A stretch of DNA of 64,000 bases from HR10 sp964615335 (GCA_964615335.1 CAZTMT010000004.1:124001-188000); one strand, 5' to 3'; positions 8,906 through 17,791 are shown, counted from the stretch's first letter. Program-made: numbers and translations. Notes: generated by a model not told the origin, from the sequence alone.

Positions 8906-9949
8906 ATGAGCGTGAATTGGGATGTCCTTTTGATCCGTATCCTCTTCACGGCGATTTTGGTCGTGACGGGATATTTCCTGCGTCCTCTTTCTCAGGATGC
9001 GTGGCTTTCGGCCGGAGCGGCCGGAGCCCTGGCGCTGGCCATCATCTTCTTCGAGACGCGCGTGCGGCGTGCCTCGCTCCGAACGCTCATTGGCGCGGCC
9101 ATCGGATCCATTCTCGGAATCATCGGCGCGACGCTCATTGGCTTTCTCATCACCTTTCAGGGAGCTGTGCCCCCGGATGTGCGGGCCTATGTGACGCTGG
9201 CCCTGCTTCTTCTGATGGCCTATGTGGGGTTGATGGTGGGAGCGGCCAAGGGAGAATTCCTCGATCTCTCCGCTTTGGGAGGGCTTTTGCGGGAGCGCGG
9301 CCAGCGAAACGTGAAGATCCTGGACACGAGCGTCATCATTGATGGACGCATCGCCGACATCGCGGAGACGGGATTTCTTGAAGGCGTGCTCGTGATCCCG
9401 AATTTCATCCTTCGAGAGCTGCAGCAGATCGCCGACTCCCCCGATGCGCATAAGCGAAATCGCGGGCGACGTGGATTGGATATCCTCCAGAAGCTGCAAA
9501 CCAAGCAGGGGATCACGGTGCAGTTCTCCGAGGTGGATTTCCCCCGGCTGCGGGACGTGGATCAAAAGCTCATCGAGCTGGCCAAGCAACTGGACGCCAA
9601 GATCGTGACCAACGATTTCAACCTGAACAAGGTGGCGCAGCTTCGAGGAGTCGAGGTTCTCAACATCAACGAATTGGCCAATGCGTTGAAGCCCGTGGTC
9701 CTGCCCGGAGAGACGATGCGCGTCTTCATCCTCAAGGAGGGGAAGGAGGCCAATCAGGGCGTCGCGTATCTGGATGATGGGACAATGGTCGTCGTGGATA
9801 ACGCGCGCAAGATGATCGGCAAGACCATCGAAGCGACCGTGACCAGCGTCCTGCAGACGACAGCGGGGAAGATGATCTTCGGGCGATATACGGAGGACGT
9901 GCGTTCGGCGCGCGGATCTCGCGCCCCGCAGGTCGCCGAGGAGTCCTAG
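8906..9949 (+). CDS. PIN-TRAM domain membrane protein (YacL-like)
   Basis: A 347-residue protein. Four N-terminal membrane helices (about residues 5-115) precede a PIN nuclease-type domain that starts at KILDTSVIIDGRIADI and contains the conserved acidic residues in IDGR and VTNDFNLN. A C-terminal TRAM RNA-binding domain follows (about 280-335). This is the YacL-type architecture, conserved next to radA/ispD in many bacteria. PIN domains are usually RNases, but no substrate is established here. ATG 8906 is preferred to the GTG at 8900 because GGAGGG (8893-8898) is then correctly spaced. It is not a VapC toxin: no antitoxin partner is present and the membrane domain is typical of the housekeeping family. 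Confidence 0.9.
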   Translation: MSVNWDVLLIRILFTAILVVTGYFLRPLSQDAWLSAGAAGALALAIIFFETRVRRASLRTLIGAAIGSILGIIGATLIGFLITFQGAVPPDVRAYVTLALLLLMAYVGLMVGAAKGEFLDLSALGGLLRERGQRNVKILDTSVIIDGRIADIAETGFLEGVLVIPNFILRELQQIADSPDAHKRNRGRRGLDILQKLQTKQGITVQFSEVDFPRLRDVDQKLIELAKQLDAKIVTNDFNLNKVAQLRGVEVLNINELANALKPVVLPGETMRVFILKEGKEANQGVAYLDDGTMVVVDNARKMIGKTIEATVTSVLQTTAGKMIFGRYTEDVRSARGSRAPQVAEES

Positions 9950-10003
9950 AGACTTTCTGGCCGCTGGGGAGCGTTCCACGGCAGAGACCTCACCGAGAGC
10001 GCG

Positions 10004-10702
10004 ATGGGGGAGACGAACGTCGCTATCATCGTCGCCGCAGGGCGAGGGACGCGTCTGGGCGCATCGCTTCCCAAGGCGTTTCTGCCTTTGCGGGGAGAGC
10101 CCCTGGTGATCCGCGCGCTTCGTCCCTTTGAGGCCTGTGAAGATGTCCATCGTCTTCTGGTCGTTGTCCCGGAGTCCGAGCGGGAGCGCGCGCTCGAGCT
10201 GATGCATGTGGCGCGCCTGAGCAAACTCGCCGCTGTGATCTCGGGAGGGGAAGAGCGCTCACATTCGGTCGCTCGGGCGCTTGAGGTCCTCTCGCGGGAT
10301 CAGGTGGACCTGATCCTGGTGCATGATGGCGCGCGCCCTCTGGTCACGCCCGCCGAGATCGCGCGCGTGATCGAGAAAGCGCGGCAGACGGGAGCGGCTC
10401 TTTTAGCTCTCCCCATCTCGGAGACGGTCAAAGAGGTCGAGGGCGAACGCGTCCTTCGCACGGTGGATCGCCGCCGTCTGTATCTGGCCCAGACGCCTCA
10501 AGCTTTTCGCGCCGACATTCTCCGCGAGGCCTATGCGCGCGCCATGCGCGAGGGGATTGTGGCGCCCGATGACGCCGCGCTTGTGGAACGCTGCGGATGG
10601 CCTGTCTGGATCGTCCGGGGCTCGACGCGTAATCTGAAGATCACCTGGCCGGAAGACCTGCTTCTGGCCGAGGCGTTGCTGCGCGTGATGGAGGGGGGAT
10701 GA
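10004..10702 (+). CDS. ispD: 2-C-methyl-D-erythritol 4-phosphate cytidylyltransferase
   Basis: A 232-residue IspD, the third enzyme of the non-mevalonate isoprenoid pathway, transferring CMP from CTP to methylerythritol phosphate. The nucleotide-binding loop is AAGRGTRLGASLPKAFLPL near the N-terminus. VHDGARPLV lies at about residues 106-114 and AQTPQAFR at about 164-171, and length is normal. The stop codon overlaps the start of ispF by ATGA, indicating translational coupling of two consecutive-pathway enzymes. Only a weak ribosome binding site (GAGAG) precedes the ATG. Confidence 0.95.
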   Translation: MGETNVAIIVAAGRGTRLGASLPKAFLPLRGEPLVIRALRPFEACEDVHRLLVVVPESERERALELMHVARLSKLAAVISGGEERSHSVARALEVLSRDQVDLILVHDGARPLVTPAEIARVIEKARQTGAALLALPISETVKEVEGERVLRTVDRRRLYLAQTPQAFRADILREAYARAMREGIVAPDDAALVERCGWPVWIVRGSTRNLKITWPEDLLLAEALLRVMEGG

Positions 10703-11223
10703 GCGAGCGCGTGGGCATCGGGTATGATCTCCACCGACTGGTCGAGGGACGGCGGCTCGTCCTGGGAGGTCTTGAAATCCCCTTCCCCAAGGGATTGGCA
10801 GGGCATTCGGATGCTGACGTCGTCCTGCACAGCCTCTGCGATGCCCTGCTGGGAGCGGCTGCTCTGGGGGATCTCGGTCAGCATTTCCCGGATACGGATC
10901 CGCGCTGGGCGGGTATTGAGAGCGCGAAGATTCTGGAGAGCGTCCTGTCGGAGGTTCGACGTCGGGGATACGAGGTCGAGAATGTGGACGTGACGATCCT
11001 GGCCGAAATACCCCGGCTCTCGCCTCTGCTGGGCGCCATGCGAGATCGCGTGGCCCACTTGCTCGGGATCCCCCCGGATCGGGTCAATATCAAGGCCAAG
11101 ACGAATGAGGGGATCGGAGAGATCGGTCGCGGAGAAGCGATCGCCGCCTATGCTGTCTGCCTGTTGCGCCGAGCGGATCGGGGATCTCACGAGGTCTCTC
11201 GATCGCCTGAGGAGCACCCGTAG
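10699..11223 (+). CDS. ispF: 2-C-methyl-D-erythritol 2,4-cyclodiphosphate synthase
   Basis: A 174-residue IspF, which cyclises the diphosphocytidyl intermediate of the methylerythritol phosphate pathway. The metal-binding pair is Asp10-Leu-His12 (GYDLH). The family signature GHSDADVVLHSLCDALLGA is present, and the C-terminal region has NIKAKTNEGIGEIGRGE. It is about 15 residues longer than usual, with a polar C-terminal tail of no evident function. The start overlaps ispD by four bases and has GGAGGGGGG directly upstream. Confidence 0.96.
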   Translation: MSERVGIGYDLHRLVEGRRLVLGGLEIPFPKGLAGHSDADVVLHSLCDALLGAAALGDLGQHFPDTDPRWAGIESAKILESVLSEVRRRGYEVENVDVTILAEIPRLSPLLGAMRDRVAHLLGIPPDRVNIKAKTNEGIGEIGRGEAIAAYAVCLLRRADRGSHEVSRSPEEHP

Positions 11224-11286
11224 CGCCACACGCCCGGGAGATCGCTTGAGAGGGCTGTCTCGGAGACAGGACGTCGTGCGGAGACC

Positions 11287-12588
11287 ATGCGCGTTATCGA
11301 GCTGATCCGAAAAAAGCGGGACGGAGAAGCGCTCACCTCCGAAGAGATCGCCTTCCTCGTCCAGGGGTACACGCGGGGAGAGATCCCCGACTATCAAATG
11401 GCCGCTTTCCTCATGGCGACCGTCTGGCGGGGCATGACACCGGAAGAGACGCTCGCTCTGACGGAGGCGATGGTTCGTTCGGGGCGCACGCTGGATTTCT
11501 CGCACGTGCCCGGAGCGAAGGTGGACAAGCACAGCACAGGGGGCGTAGGCGATAAGACCTCGCTCGTTCTGGTGCCCCTTGTCGCTGCGGCCGGAGCGCG
11601 CGTGCCTATGATTTCAGGGCGCGCTCTGGGGCACACGGGGGGGACGCTCGATAAGCTGGAATCCATTCCGGGATTCCGCGTGCATCTGCCTGTGGAGACG
11701 ATCGGCCATCTGCTCGAGCGCGTCGGGGCCGTCCTTGTGGGGCAGACGGAGGAGATCGTCCCGGCCGATCGGAAGCTCTACGCGCTGCGAGATGTCACGG
11801 CGACGGTGGACTGCATCCCGCTGATTGTGGCCAGCATCATGAGCAAGAAGCTCGCCGAGGGGATCGAGGCGCTCGTGCTCGACGTCAAGGTGGGGAAAGG
11901 AGCGTTCATGAAGAGCGAGGCGGCAGCGCGCGATCTCGCCGTGCGCCTGGTGGACGTCGGTCGGCGCATGGGCAAGCGTGTGCGCGCTCTTCTGACAGAC
12001 ATGGATCAGCCGCTTGGACGCGCGATCGGCAATGCCCTGGAAGTCATCGAGAGCGTGGAGACGCTGAAAGGGCGAGGTCCGGACGATGTGCGGGAGCTTT
12101 CGCTGGAATTGGCCGCGCAGATGCTCTTTCTCGGAGGAAGCGCAACCGACATTGCCGAAGCAAGACGGCTCGCCGAACGCATGCTTCACAGTGGAGCCGG
12201 GTTGGAGAAGTTCCGAGAGATCATCGCGGCCCAAGGGGGGGATCCGCGCGTCGTGGACGATTATGCCCTTTTGCCGCAGGCGCGATACCGCCTGGACTAT
12301 TGTGCGGAAGAAGACGGCGTCCTCGTCGAGGTGGACGCGGAGAAACTGGGCCTGGCCGCCATGATCCTGGGCGCGGGGCGAGAGACGCTGCACTCGCCCA
12401 TTGATCACGCCGTCGGCCTCATCGTGCATAAGAAAGTGGGCGAGCGCGTCGCGCGGGGGGAGGCGCTCTGCACCCTCCACTACAATGCCGAGGAGAAGCT
12501 CCCGAGAGCCTGGGAGAAGATCCGCGCTGCGTTCGTGCTGGGCTCCTCCGCAGGGCCCGCGGGTCCTCTGATCAGGGACCTCTTGTGA
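11287..12588 (+). CDS. pdp: Pyrimidine-nucleoside (thymidine) phosphorylase
   Basis: A 433-residue phosphorylase cleaving pyrimidine nucleosides with phosphate to base and (deoxy)ribose 1-phosphate. The family signature is complete: KHSTGGVGDKTSLVLVPL (about residues 81-98) and SGRALGHTGGTLDKLES (about 112-128). Length equals the Bacillus Pdp enzymes, which accept uridine and thymidine; DeoA of enterobacteria is slightly longer, so a thymidine-only enzyme cannot be excluded. First of five nucleoside salvage genes. The ribosome binding site (CGGAGA) is weak and close. Confidence 0.93.
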   Translation: MRVIELIRKKRDGEALTSEEIAFLVQGYTRGEIPDYQMAAFLMATVWRGMTPEETLALTEAMVRSGRTLDFSHVPGAKVDKHSTGGVGDKTSLVLVPLVAAAGARVPMISGRALGHTGGTLDKLESIPGFRVHLPVETIGHLLERVGAVLVGQTEEIVPADRKLYALRDVTATVDCIPLIVASIMSKKLAEGIEALVLDVKVGKGAFMKSEAAARDLAVRLVDVGRRMGKRVRALLTDMDQPLGRAIGNALEVIESVETLKGRGPDDVRELSLELAAQMLFLGGSATDIAEARRLAERMLHSGAGLEKFREIIAAQGGDPRVVDDYALLPQARYRLDYCAEEDGVLVEVDAEKLGLAAMILGAGRETLHSPIDHAVGLIVHKKVGERVARGEALCTLHYNAEEKLPRAWEKIRAAFVLGSSAGPAGPLIRDLL

Positions 12589-12688
12589 GTTCGCCGCGCG
12601 GAGAGAGCGGAGACGTCGGCGGTCGCGCTTTCGATGCCCGGAGATCATCGGCGGTCCCGGCGGCGAAGCGACAGAGGAGGGAGGGGGG

Positions 12689-14128
12689 ATGAAGACAGAA
12701 CGTGCCTTTCGACTCAAGGTGGGAGTTGTCCTCGGGGGATTGATCGTGGGGGGATGTCTTCTCTCCTTCGCGGTTCGCGAGGGCGCCTGGGCGCCAGAGC
12801 CTCAGAGGATCGCTGCTGCACAGAAGAGGTTTTCAGTTCTTGTGCCGAGCGAGAGATCGGTCGAGGCCTCTTCGCTTCAAGGGCGAGACCCGATGCGAAC
12901 GACCCCGGTCCCCTGGACGGTCCGGCTCAGAGGGCTTGTGGGGATCCTCGTCATCCTGGGCATTGCGTTTTGGCTCTCGAACAGCCCGCGCGAGGTGAGC
13001 CGGCGCGTCCTGCTGTGGGGGATGGGACTGCAAATCGCGCTGGCCTTGCTTATTCTTCGAACTTCTCCCGGGCGATGGTTTTTCGATCGGCTTGGAGAGT
13101 TGATCCGACGCCTCCTGGCCTTCGCCGTCGAAGGGGCGACGTTTGTCTTTGGGCCTCTGGCCGGGGAGAGTTTGGGGACCATCTTCGCTTTTCGCGTGCT
13201 CCCGACGATCATCTTCGTCTCCTCGTTCTTCTCGATCCTCTATTATCTGGGCATCATGCAGCGGATTGTGCTCGGGATGGCCAAGTTCATGGCCTGGACG
13301 ATGAAAGTCAGCGGGGCCGAGAGCCTGGCGGCGGCGGCCAATGTCTTCATGGGACAAACGGAAGCTCCCTTGATTATCGCTCCCTATGTCGCTTCGATGA
13401 CCCGTTCGGAGCTGCTCTGTCTGATGCTCGGAGGCATGGCGACGATCGCCGGAGGCGTCATGGCCGCCTATATCGAGATGGGGATCAATCCCGTGTACTT
13501 GCTCACCGGTAGCGTCATGGCGGCGCCGGCCGCCATCATGATGTCCAAGATTTTGATCCCGGAGAAGGAGGAGCCGCTCACGCGTGGGGTCGTGAGGATC
13601 GAGGTGAAGACCGAGGATCGAAACGTGATCGAGGCAGCTGCGCGGGGAGCCAGTGATGGGGCGCGCCTGGCGATCAACGTCGCCGCCATGCTCATCGCCT
13701 TTATCGCGCTGATCGCTCTGGTGAATGCGCTTCTGGGCTTTGTGCACACCCATCTGAGCTTCGTCCCACCCAATCTGCAGGAGATTCTCGGATACCTCTT
13801 TGCGCCGCTGGCTCTGGTCATGGGCGTGCCGACAGCCGATGTCCCCGCGGTGGGGAATCTGCTCGGGCAAAAGCTCATCCTCAATGAGTTCGTCGCCTAT
13901 ACGGAGCTTGCGCGGATTCAAGCGGAACTGGATCCGCGTTCGACGATGATCGCTACGTATGCTCTGTGCGGCTTCGCCAATTTCGCTTCCATTGGGATTC
14001 AGATCGGCGGGATCGGAGGGATCGCCCCGAATCGGCGGGGGGATCTCGCGGAGCTGGGCTTGCGCGCGATGATTGGAGGGTTTTTGACGACCTGTCTCAC
14101 GGGGACGATCGCCGGGCTGATCAGTTGA
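12689..14128 (+). CDS. nupC: CNT-family nucleoside transporter (NupC-like)
   Basis: A 479-residue inner membrane protein of the concentrative nucleoside transporter family, which imports nucleosides with protons or sodium. The core is recognisable from SNSPREVSRRVLLWGMGLQ onward, including MGQTEAPLIIAPY (about 225-237), the re-entrant loop segment MATIAGGVMAAYI, and FANFASIGIQIGG near the C-terminus. Residues 1-67 form an extra hydrophobic helix plus a polar stretch that typical NupC proteins lack; an in-frame ATG at residue 68 could be an alternative start. GGAGGGAGGGGGG precedes ATG 12689, supporting the long form. It sits between two phosphorylases, as expected for a nucleoside-use operon. 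Confidence 0.92.
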   Translation: MKTERAFRLKVGVVLGGLIVGGCLLSFAVREGAWAPEPQRIAAAQKRFSVLVPSERSVEASSLQGRDPMRTTPVPWTVRLRGLVGILVILGIAFWLSNSPREVSRRVLLWGMGLQIALALLILRTSPGRWFFDRLGELIRRLLAFAVEGATFVFGPLAGESLGTIFAFRVLPTIIFVSSFFSILYYLGIMQRIVLGMAKFMAWTMKVSGAESLAAAANVFMGQTEAPLIIAPYVASMTRSELLCLMLGGMATIAGGVMAAYIEMGINPVYLLTGSVMAAPAAIMMSKILIPEKEEPLTRGVVRIEVKTEDRNVIEAAARGASDGARLAINVAAMLIAFIALIALVNALLGFVHTHLSFVPPNLQEILGYLFAPLALVMGVPTADVPAVGNLLGQKLILNEFVAYTELARIQAELDPRSTMIATYALCGFANFASIGIQIGGIGGIAPNRRGDLAELGLRAMIGGFLTTCLTGTIAGLIS

Positions 14129-14161
14129 TTCCGAAGGATCTTTCGCGGTCGGGAGGAGGGG

Positions 14162-15013
14162 ATGATGTCAGCCTCACTCTATGAACGCGTTCAGGAGGCC
14201 GCCGCTTTCATCAGGGCTCGTGCTCCGGCGCCTCCGGAGGTGGGTCTCGTTTTGGGATCGGGTTTGGGCGCTGTCGCCCGGAGGCTGACCTCGGCGGTGC
14301 GGATCGCCTATTCGGAGATCCCACATTTCCCGGAGGCCACTGTGCCCGGGCATGCGGGATGCCTTGTGCTCGGTCAGGTGGAAGCCATACGAGTCGCCGT
14401 GCTGCAAGGTCGGTTCCATTACTACGAGGGGTATTCGATGGAGGAAGTGACGTTCCCCATTCGTGTGCTCGGTCTTCTGGGGATCCGACAGGTGATTCTG
14501 ACCAATGCGGCCGGAGGGATCGCGCGCCGTCTTCATCCGGGCTCGCTCATGCTCATCGCCGATCACATCAATTTGATGGGGGCTCATCCCTTGCGGGGCC
14601 CTCACGAGGAGCGCTTCGGACCGCGCTTCCCCGATATGACGTCGGTCTACTCCGGGCGCCTTCGGGAGCTGGCTCGTGAGCTGGGGCATCAGATCGGCCT
14701 GACGCTCCAGGAGGGGGTATATGCCGCCGTGAGCGGACCGAGTTACGAGACGCCGGCCGAGATCCGTATGCTCCGTCGGTTGGGTGCGGATGCTGTCGGG
14801 ATGTCCACGGTTCCCGAGGCGATCGTAGCGCGACAGATGGGGATGGAGGTGTTGGGGATCTCGGTGATCGCGAACATGGCCGCGGGCATCTCCCCGCGCC
14901 CGCTCTGCCACGAAGAGGTGCTGGAGGCCGCCGAGCGCGCGCAGGAGAAGCTCGCCGAGTTGCTCTGGCGGCTCATCCCTCGCTTGCCGCAGCCGGAGGA
15001 AGACACGAGATGA
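14162..15013 (+). CDS. punA: Purine nucleoside phosphorylase
   Basis: A 283-residue trimeric-type purine nucleoside phosphorylase, converting inosine and guanosine to bases and ribose 1-phosphate. Motifs: phosphate loop GSGLGAVA (about 32-39), RFHYYEGYS (about 84-92), NAAGGIARRLHPGSLMLI, the purine-site Glu in SGPSYETPAE, and Asn in SVIANMAAG near residue 240. A double ATG (14162, 14165) follows GGAGGAGGGG; either could be used. The last codon overlaps the uridine kinase start by ATGA. Confidence 0.95.
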   Translation: MMSASLYERVQEAAAFIRARAPAPPEVGLVLGSGLGAVARRLTSAVRIAYSEIPHFPEATVPGHAGCLVLGQVEAIRVAVLQGRFHYYEGYSMEEVTFPIRVLGLLGIRQVILTNAAGGIARRLHPGSLMLIADHINLMGAHPLRGPHEERFGPRFPDMTSVYSGRLRELARELGHQIGLTLQEGVYAAVSGPSYETPAEIRMLRRLGADAVGMSTVPEAIVARQMGMEVLGISVIANMAAGISPRPLCHEEVLEAAERAQEKLAELLWRLIPRLPQPEEDTR

Positions 15014-15708
15014 AAGGGACCGGCGATCCGAACACGACGCGATCCTCATCGCGTGTGATGATCATCGGGATTTGCGGCGGGACCGGATCCGGCAAGACGA
15101 CCGTCGCGCAGAGGATCCTGGAGGCCGTCGGAGCCGATCGCGTCGTCTATCTGCAGCAGGATTCCTACTACAAGGATCTCAGCCACATGCCTCTTGAGGA
15201 GCGGCACACGCTCAATTTCGATCATCCCGATGCCATTGATACGGACCTGCTCATCGCACATATCGAGGAGTTGCGGGCAGGACGAGCCGTCGAGCAACCG
15301 GTCTACGATTTCACGACGCATACGCGTCGGCCGGAGACGCGACACATCGAGCCGCGTCCGATCATCCTGGTCGAGGGCATTCTCGTCTTCGAGAATCCGA
15401 GATTGCGCTCGCTCATGGACCTGAAGATCTTCGTGGATACGGCCGATGACATCCGGTTCATCCGCCGTCTTCTGCGCGATATCTCCGAGCGCGGTCGGAC
15501 GGTCGAATCGGTGATCAAGCAGTATCTGGAGACGGTTCGTCCGATGCATCTGGAGTTCGTCGAGCCGAGCAAGCGATATGCGGACATCATCATCCCCGAA
15601 GGGGGGTATAATGTGGTCGGCATTGATCTCATCATCGAGAAGATCAAAGCGTATCTGGCCGAAGCGCAGAGGCCGGAGGGGGACATCCCGAAAGGAGTCG
15701 CTCGATGA
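15010..15708 (+). CDS. udk: Uridine kinase
   Basis: A 232-residue uridine/cytidine kinase of the pyrimidine salvage pathway. The P-loop GGTGSGKTT is at residues 23-31. QQDSYYKDL and FDHPDAIDTDLL are typical of Udk, followed by YDFTTHTR and EGILVF. The first 16 residues are an extension; ATG 15058 would give the usual length, but 15010 is supported by GGAGG upstream and the four-base overlap with punA. The stop overlaps cdd by ATGA, so three salvage enzymes are coupled in translation. Confidence 0.95.
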   Translation: MKGTGDPNTTRSSSRVMIIGICGGTGSGKTTVAQRILEAVGADRVVYLQQDSYYKDLSHMPLEERHTLNFDHPDAIDTDLLIAHIEELRAGRAVEQPVYDFTTHTRRPETRHIEPRPIILVEGILVFENPRLRSLMDLKIFVDTADDIRFIRRLLRDISERGRTVESVIKQYLETVRPMHLEFVEPSKRYADIIIPEGGYNVVGIDLIIEKIKAYLAEAQRPEGDIPKGVAR

Positions 15709-16106
15709 GAGATGAGGAATTGATTGAACACGCGGCTCGCGCGCGCGCCTTCGCCTATGCTCCATATTCGACGTTCGCTGTGGGGGCGGCTCTGCTGACG
15801 ACCGATGGGCGCGTCTTCACCGGATGTAACATCGAGAATGCGAGCTACGGGCTGACCATGTGCGCCGAACGCGTGGCCCTCTTCAAAGCCGTCTCCGAAG
15901 GGGCGGCTCAGTTTCTTCGCATCGCCATTGTCGCCGATGCGGCCGCGGCTGTCTCTCCCTGCGGGGCCTGTCGTCAGGTGCTGTGGGAGTTCTGCCCGGA
16001 CATCATCGTCATCTCGGCCAATCTCAAGGGCCAGAGGCGGGTGCAGCCTCTTCGGGATCTGCTCCCGGAGCCGTTTGAGGGGGAGACTCTTAAGGCATCG
16101 CCATGA
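15705..16106 (+). CDS. cdd: Cytidine deaminase
   Basis: A 133-residue homotetrameric-type cytidine deaminase converting cytidine and deoxycytidine to uridine and deoxyuridine. The zinc and proton-shuttle residues are in CAERVAL (about 53-59) and SPCGACRQVLWEF (about 85-97); the substrate-binding FTGCNIENASYG precedes them. AAGGAG lies seven bases before the ATG. Last gene of the salvage operon: cytidine made into uridine here can feed the phosphorylase encoded at the operon start. Confidence 0.96.
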   Translation: MRDEELIEHAARARAFAYAPYSTFAVGAALLTTDGRVFTGCNIENASYGLTMCAERVALFKAVSEGAAQFLRIAIVADAAAAVSPCGACRQVLWEFCPDIIVISANLKGQRRVQPLRDLLPEPFEGETLKASP

Positions 16107-16162
16107 GGAGCGATCTCTGGTCCCCTTATTCCCGAGCGTGAAGGGATTGCGGGAACACCGGG

Positions 16163-16843
16163 TCACGGGCGCGGAGCCGTCCCGCGCGGGCCTTCGGCGG
16201 AAGAGGGCGAGGCCTCAGCGATGGTGACGACGACGCGCGCCGGACGGAGGATTTGATCCCCCCAGCGGTATCCTTTCCGAAGCTCCCGGACGATCGTTTG
16301 CTCCTCGTGCTCGCGGCTGGGAATCGCCTCCACGGCTTCATGCAAGGTGGGATCGAATCTCCGCCCGAGGCTCTCATAGGGACGCACGCCGCAGGCTTCG
16401 AGCACGCGTTGAAGCTGTCGGTGAATCAGTTGCAGGGCTTCGCTCGCCGAAGAACCCATGCGCTCGACCGAAGCGCGGTCGCTCTGCACTCCGAGAACGT
16501 GTTCGAAAGCGTCCAGGACCTGCACGACTTCCAGTAAAACCTTGCGTACCCCCTCGCGGACGCGTTCGCTCAACTCGCGTTCGATGCGCTTGCGGTAATT
16601 ATCGAAATCGGCCAGAGCGCGCAGGTAACGGCGGTGTTCGGCCGCCAGCTCCTTCCGAAGATGTTCCACCTCGGCTGTCAGATGGGCCAGCTCCGAAGGG
16701 GTCGCTTCGCGCAGGGAGAATCCCGAAGGATCGCCCGATACCGGACCGGGAGACGGCAGGGACTCCCCACGCGACCCCTCGATCGCAGGGGATCTCTGAT
16801 CCGGAGGGGTCGGGGCGACCGACTGCTCCTCTCGCTCGATCAT
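16163..16843 (-). CDS. grpE: Nucleotide exchange factor GrpE
   Basis: A 226-residue GrpE, which releases ADP from DnaK. Layout: a disordered acidic N-terminus (about 1-55), the long coiled-coil (about 55-110) containing RALADFDNYRKRIERE, and the C-terminal beta domain with DPTLHEAVE and an E-x-R-KGYRWGD-ILRPARV segment. The start is ATG 16843, preceded by GGAGGG; the open frame extends to 16942 but those residues do not resemble GrpE. DnaK and DnaJ are not in the window. The hsp20 gene lies upstream on the same strand, so both may answer to heat stress. The short gap to cdd (16107-16162) holds no gene. Confidence 0.93.
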   Translation of the reverse strand: MIEREEQSVAPTPPDQRSPAIEGSRGESLPSPGPVSGDPSGFSLREATPSELAHLTAEVEHLRKELAAEHRRYLRALADFDNYRKRIERELSERVREGVRKVLLEVVQVLDAFEHVLGVQSDRASVERMGSSASEALQLIHRQLQRVLEACGVRPYESLGRRFDPTLHEAVEAIPSREHEEQTIVRELRKGYRWGDQILRPARVVVTIAEASPSSAEGPRGTAPRP

Positions 16844-16995
16844 GGGCGTTCCCTCCCAGTGAAGTCTCCAGCCCCTTCTCACGCGACGTTCCGCCAGAAT
16901 GCGCGCGACATCTGGCGGTGGGGGATCTCTCAGAAACCCCACCGATGATGACGTGGCTCCACGCGGCCTGCCGATCGCGCGCCGTCAGGGGATGA

Positions 16996-17027
16996 GCGGG
17001 CCTCTGATGAAAGGGCCAGAGGCCCGC
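16996..17027 (-). terminator. Stem-loop after hsp20
   Basis: Perfect 11-bp inverted repeat (16996-17006 pairs with 17017-17027, 10-base loop) starting 9 bases past the hsp20 stop. There is no T-run on the minus strand, so it may be a weak terminator, an mRNA-stabilising hairpin, or a partial attenuator between hsp20 and grpE. Confidence 0.4.
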
Positions 17028-17035
17028 GCGCGACA

Positions 17036-17479
17036 TCACTTCACCCGAATCTCCACCTGTCGAGGCTTGGCTTCCGGTTTCTTGGGAACCACAACTCGCA
17101 ACACGCCATCTCGATATTCGGCGCTGATGTTTTCGATGTCCATATTGGGCGAGAGGGTGAAGCTGCGGCTGAAGCGTCCGTAGGGACGTTCCACGCGATG
17201 GTACTGATCCAGTTGATCCTGGTGCTCCAGACGGCGTTCCCCACTGACGGTCAGCACGTTCTTCTCCACGCTCACCTGGATCTCATTCTTGTTCACGCCC
17301 GGCAGATCGAAGAGGATCTCCATGCTGTCGGTATTCTCGTAGATGTCCACAGCGGGCGTCCATCCTCCCGCCATCTCCTCTTCGGGGCGCGTTCGGAAGA
17401 CCTCGCGGAAGAGGCGGTTGATCTCCTCCTGCAGGTTCATCAGCTCGCGGAACGGATCGGCTCGTCGAATGCGCATCAT
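17036..17479 (-). CDS. Small heat shock protein (Hsp20 family)
   Basis: A 147-residue alpha-crystallin-type chaperone that holds unfolding proteins. The N-terminal arm includes DPFRELMNLQEEINRLF. The alpha-crystallin domain (about 45-135) shows AVDIYENTDSMEILFDLPGV, the loop ERPYGRFSRSFTL, and YRDGVLRVVVPKK ending the domain. GGAGG precedes ATG 17479 (a second ATG follows directly). It is encoded ahead of grpE on the same strand with a strong stem-loop in between. Confidence 0.95.
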   Translation of the reverse strand: MMRIRRADPFRELMNLQEEINRLFREVFRTRPEEEMAGGWTPAVDIYENTDSMEILFDLPGVNKNEIQVSVEKNVLTVSGERRLEHQDQLDQYHRVERPYGRFSRSFTLSPNMDIENISAEYRDGVLRVVVPKKPEAKPRQVEIRVK

Positions 17480-17590
17480 GGCATCTTCCTCCTTCGAATG
17501 GAATGAAGGGGGCCGCGCGGGGCTTTCACGACGTCACTGACGGCGTGAGGTGCCCCTGCGCCTGGCGTCCGTACCTCTTGCGAGCCGCTT

Positions 17591-17610
17591 CTCACGAAAC
17601 CTCTCGTGAG
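17591..17610. repeat. Inverted repeat upstream of hsp20, possible operator
   Basis: Perfect 7-bp arms CTCACGA (17591-17597) and TCGTGAG (17604-17610) with a 6-base spacer, 112 bases upstream of the hsp20 start. A similar but weaker pair lies at 17525-17548. It does not match the CIRCE element. A role as a heat-shock operator is only a guess from position. Confidence 0.3.
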
Positions 17611-17760
17611 GGCCCCACAGTCAAGCTTAAGCAAACGCCGTGCCAGGCGTCGAGAGCGCGCCAGAAGGCCCGCGGCCGAGGATCCCCTCTGACAGCGGTA
17701 TCTCTCCTGGAGTCCCCGACAAGAGACGCCCTTTGGCATGTCGTTTGCATCTAAGACGCA

Positions 17761-17791
17761 TGTGGAGGCCCCTCCTTGGGGGGCTTCCACA
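17761..17791 (+). promoter_or_regulatory. Leader stem-loop of the mreB-like gene
   Basis: Arms 17761-17772 and 17780-17791 pair over 12 bp (one G-U) around a 7-base loop, two bases before the GAAGGAG ribosome binding site. There is no T-run, so this looks like a structured leader that could affect translation or mRNA stability rather than a terminator. Confidence 0.45.

Noticed and set aside
8906..9949. PIN domain as a VapC toxin
   Set aside because: There is no antitoxin gene, and the membrane helices plus TRAM domain identify the housekeeping YacL-type family.
8804..10207. A 467-residue minus-strand frame across the PIN-TRAM and ispD genes
   Set aside because: Its composition is that of a shadow frame, while both plus-strand genes have clear family motifs.
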